Below the pieces are notes generated by a model. It searched no databases. It was not told the origin of the DNA and worked only from the letters and a program-made list of their open reading frames with translations. The position numbers and the translations under genes were made by a program. Below, one piece after another: positions 62,170 to 64,000 of a stretch of DNA of 64,000 nt. The stretch is from NCBI RefSeq assembly GCF_030814015.1, contig NZ_JAUSUL010000002.1, positions 868,001 to 932,000 of the forward strand. The letters are read 5' to 3'. Source of the stretch: Amorphus orientalis (lineage in GTDB: Bacteria > Pseudomonadota > Alphaproteobacteria > Rhizobiales > Amorphaceae). Numbering within the stretch: the stretch's first letter is position 1; each line of letters begins with the position of its first letter.

Positions 62170-62709
62170 TTAGAGCGGCAGGCCCTGGGCCCGCAGGCGC
62201 TGACGCACTTCCTCGACCATCTCCGTGGAGATGGCATCGGCCCACTGCTTCGAGGCGCCGATCGACAGGGCGGAAATGCTCGGGCCGAGTTCGGCGAGCT
62301 TCTCGCCGGTCGGGGTCTCATAGAAATCCGCGATCTGGTTCAGCTCCTCGATGGTGAACCGGCGCGCCCAGATCTTCTCGACGGTCATATCGAGCTGCGG
62401 CCGCCGCTGGGCCATCTCGATCGCGACCTGGGTCGTCGTCTCTTCGATCTGCGCCGTCAGCGACGGGTAGGACCGGGTGAAGAGGGTCTGGGTCTGCTCT
62501 GCGATCGTCGGCAGGATCTCGTCGAAGCTCTGGGCGACCTGTGCCGCCTCGACGGTCCGGCGGGCCGCGCGGAGATGCTCCGGAGAGAAGTTGTCCTCAT
62601 CCTGCTGCGCGGAATTCTGAGACTGGGCGTGAACCTCCGGGGCTGCGGCAAAGGCCAGCATCACGGCGACAGCCGCGCCGGGGATCCGGCACCATTTGGA
62701 ACAGAGCAT
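62170..62709 (-). CDS. DUF2059 secreted protein
   Basis: 179 residues from ATG 62709 (MLCSKWCRIPG). A signal peptide ends near residue 28 (PEVHA). The mature helical part has FTRSYPSLTAQIEETTTQVAIEM and KIWARRFTIEELNQIADFYETPTGEKLAELGP, the DUF2059 core. Function unknown; usually periplasmic. It stands between rpiA and gor in many alphaproteobacteria, as here. Confidence 0.88.
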   Translation of the reverse strand: MLCSKWCRIPGAAVAVMLAFAAAPEVHAQSQNSAQQDEDNFSPEHLRAARRTVEAAQVAQSFDEILPTIAEQTQTLFTRSYPSLTAQIEETTTQVAIEMAQRRPQLDMTVEKIWARRFTIEELNQIADFYETPTGEKLAELGPSISALSIGASKQWADAISTEMVEEVRQRLRAQGLPL

Positions 62710-62755
62710 GAAAGATCTCCGTATTGAACGTACCACGGTGCGCCGGCGATCGATG

Positions 62756-63466
62756 TCAGGCCGACGCGAGATGAATGACGCCATCGGCGTCGGCGATCAA
62801 GGCGGCGCTGGCGATACCGATGAACAAGCCGTGCTCCACGACCCCCGGTATGTGCAGCAGGGAGTCCGAGAGCGCTTCGGGATCCGGAATCCGTCCGAAT
62901 GCGGCGTCCACGATGAGATGGCCACCATCGGTCAGGAAAGCTCGTCCGTCAGCCGCTTGCCTCACGGAGAGAGGACCGTCAAGGCCGAGACGGCCCGCCA
63001 CCGATTCGATCGCGCGCATCGTGGCGCCCAGCCCGAACGGCACGACCTCGACCGGGAGCGGAAACGCGCCGAGCGACTTCACGCGCTTGGAAGCGTCGGC
63101 GACCACGATCATCCGCTCCGAGGCGGTCGCGACGATCTTCTCCCTCAACAGGGCGCCGCCACCGCCCTTGATGAGGCGGAGCTCGTCGTCGAGTTCGTCG
63201 GCGCCGTCGATGGTCAGATCGAGACGGGGATGGTCGTCCAGCGTCGTCAGCGGAATGTGCAGCGACCGCGCGAGATCCGCCGTTCTCTCCGAGGTCGGAA
63301 CGCCGATCACCGACAACCCTTCGGCGACCCGCTCGCCCAGCAGCCGCACGAACGCTTCCGCCGTCGAGCCGGTGCCCAGTCCGAGCTGCATGCCCGGCTC
63401 GACGTGCCCGAGGGCGACGCGTGCCGCTTCGATCTTCAATTCCGCCGGATCGCGCTTGGCGCCCAT
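62756..63466 (-). CDS. rpiA: Ribose-5-phosphate isomerase A
   Basis: 236 residues from ATG 63466 ([11 protein letters not shown]); a GTG at 63484 would add six residues. The motifs [39 protein letters not shown] (with catalytic Asp and Glu) and [15 protein letters not shown] mark the RpiA family. It interconverts ribose 5-phosphate and ribulose 5-phosphate. DUF2059 follows 46 bp downstream; gph is divergent. Confidence 0.96.
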   Translation of the reverse strand: MGAKRDPAELKIEAARVALGHVEPGMQLGLGTGSTAEAFVRLLGERVAEGLSVIGVPTSERTADLARSLHIPLTTLDDHPRLDLTIDGADELDDELRLIKGGGGALLREKIVATASERMIVVADASKRVKSLGAFPLPVEVVPFGLGATMRAIESVAGRLGLDGPLSVRQAADGRAFLTDGGHLIVDAAFGRIPDPEALSDSLLHIPGVVEHGLFIGIASAALIADADGVIHLASA

Positions 63467-63731
63467 GATCCCAATTCCAGACACGTGTTTACGGGCAGCG
63501 ATGTCCGACCGCCTTCCCTTTAAGGACGCGTGGACTTACCACAGCGATGCCGCGCCCGTCACTTGGAAGCGCTCGACCCATCCGGGCCGGATCCCGTCAC
63601 ATACCAGCGCCGGTCATCCTGCTGGATGGAAAGCACGTGAAAAACGCGCATCAACCTATTCTGAGGTACGGCATTTTTGAGGCGGTCCCGCGCCTGACCC
63701 GCCCCCATATGGCCCAAGCTTGGAGTTGTGC
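63467..63731. other. Divergent promoter region between rpiA and gph
   Basis: 265 bp without a gene. It should carry both promoters. A moderately AT-rich stretch (about 63630-63680) is the best candidate for the gph promoter; no operator was recognised. Confidence 0.4.
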
Positions 63732-64000
63732 ATGACGTCCCCTCAAACCCTCGTGTTCGACCTCGACGGAACGCTGATCGAGACCGCACCCGACCTGACG
63801 GCCGCGCTGAACGCGGTTCTGGCGATCGAGGGGCTGCCGCGCGTGGATCCGGCCCGTACCCGCACGATGATCGGGCGAGGCGCGCGTGCGATGATCTCCC
63901 GGGCGCTGAGCGATCTCTCCGAGCCGGCAGACGATGCGCGGCTGGACCGGATGCTGGATGCGTTCCTGGCGCATTACGGCGACAACATCGCCGTCGAAAG
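63732..64000 (+). CDS. gph: Phosphoglycolate phosphatase, N-terminal part (truncated by window)
   Basis: 89 codons are visible from ATG 63732 (MTSPQTLVFDLDGTLIETAPDLTAAL). The HAD nucleophile motif DLDGTL and the following ETAPDLTAALN, with IGRGARAMI in the cap, match Gph, which removes phosphate from 2-phosphoglycolate. The frame runs off the window end. Its position next to rpiA is usual in alphaproteobacteria. Confidence 0.85.
   Translation, partial: MTSPQTLVFDLDGTLIETAPDLTAALNAVLAIEGLPRVDPARTRTMIGRGARAMISRALSDLSEPADDARLDRMLDAFLAHYGDNIAVE

Overview
The window is 64 kb of GC-rich, gene-dense bacterial DNA and looks like a chromosomal segment of an alphaproteobacterium of the Rhodospirillales type. 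The best pointers are the block ntrY-ntrX-trkA-D-amino-acid transaminase-hfq-hflX, the group gor-DUF2059-rpiA with a divergent gph, a PrsDE-type type I secretion pair, an HspQ gene, and many DUF families common in this class (DUF2865, DUF2182, DUF2783, DUF899, DUF1579). No rRNA, tRNA, CRISPR array, insertion sequence, integrase or phage gene was seen. The genus cannot be fixed from the sequence alone.

Layout. 1-2.9 kb: tail of a sugar epimerase, a 700-bp less GC-rich gap with a cluster of hairpins and short repeats, a LysR regulator and a short-chain dehydrogenase. 3-12.5 kb: hflX, hfq, dat, trkA, ntrX, ntrY and a ClC antiporter, all on the minus strand. 12.7-27.3 kb: mixed housekeeping and transport genes (MFS, M20 peptidase, quinone oxidoreductase, TerC, DUF2182, a UbiH-type hydroxylase, AEC carrier, lipid A acyltransferase, malyl-CoA lyase-like enzyme, hspQ, a MerR-ATPase fusion, UDP-glucose dehydrogenase, two tandem GSTs). 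27.5-33 kb: PHA depolymerase, a MarR-controlled DUF899-DUF1579-VOC operon, a hemerythrin protein, and a small membrane protein (DUF5993-like) paired with an atypical DsbB. 33.3-37.5 kb: an RND efflux operon. 37.6-38.6 kb: pyrB with a hairpin covering its ribosome-binding site.

38.7-45.9 kb is the most distinctive region. A type I secretion ABC transporter and membrane fusion protein lie upstream of a ~1,240-residue secreted multidomain cellulase. Its GH5 catalytic domain appears to be inserted inside a Calx-beta domain, flanked by two CBM2-like modules. 46.2-53.9 kb is an aromatic catabolism cluster: hmgA, a fumarylacetoacetate hydrolase and maiA, two MarR regulators, and a neighbouring FAD hydroxylase, degenerate metallo-beta-lactamase-fold protein and DUF2783 set. 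Together these could feed a phenolic compound into homogentisate and then to fumarate and acetoacetate. 54-64 kb holds DUF2865, gltX, an extradiol dioxygenase homologue, a class II DAHP synthase, a VIT-family transporter, a gamma-glutamylcyclotransferase homologue, glutathione reductase, DUF2059, rpiA and the start of gph.

Coordinates include stop codons. Starts were moved downstream of the longest open frame where family length or a Shine-Dalgarno sequence supported it. Functions come from recognising motifs by eye; no search was run.
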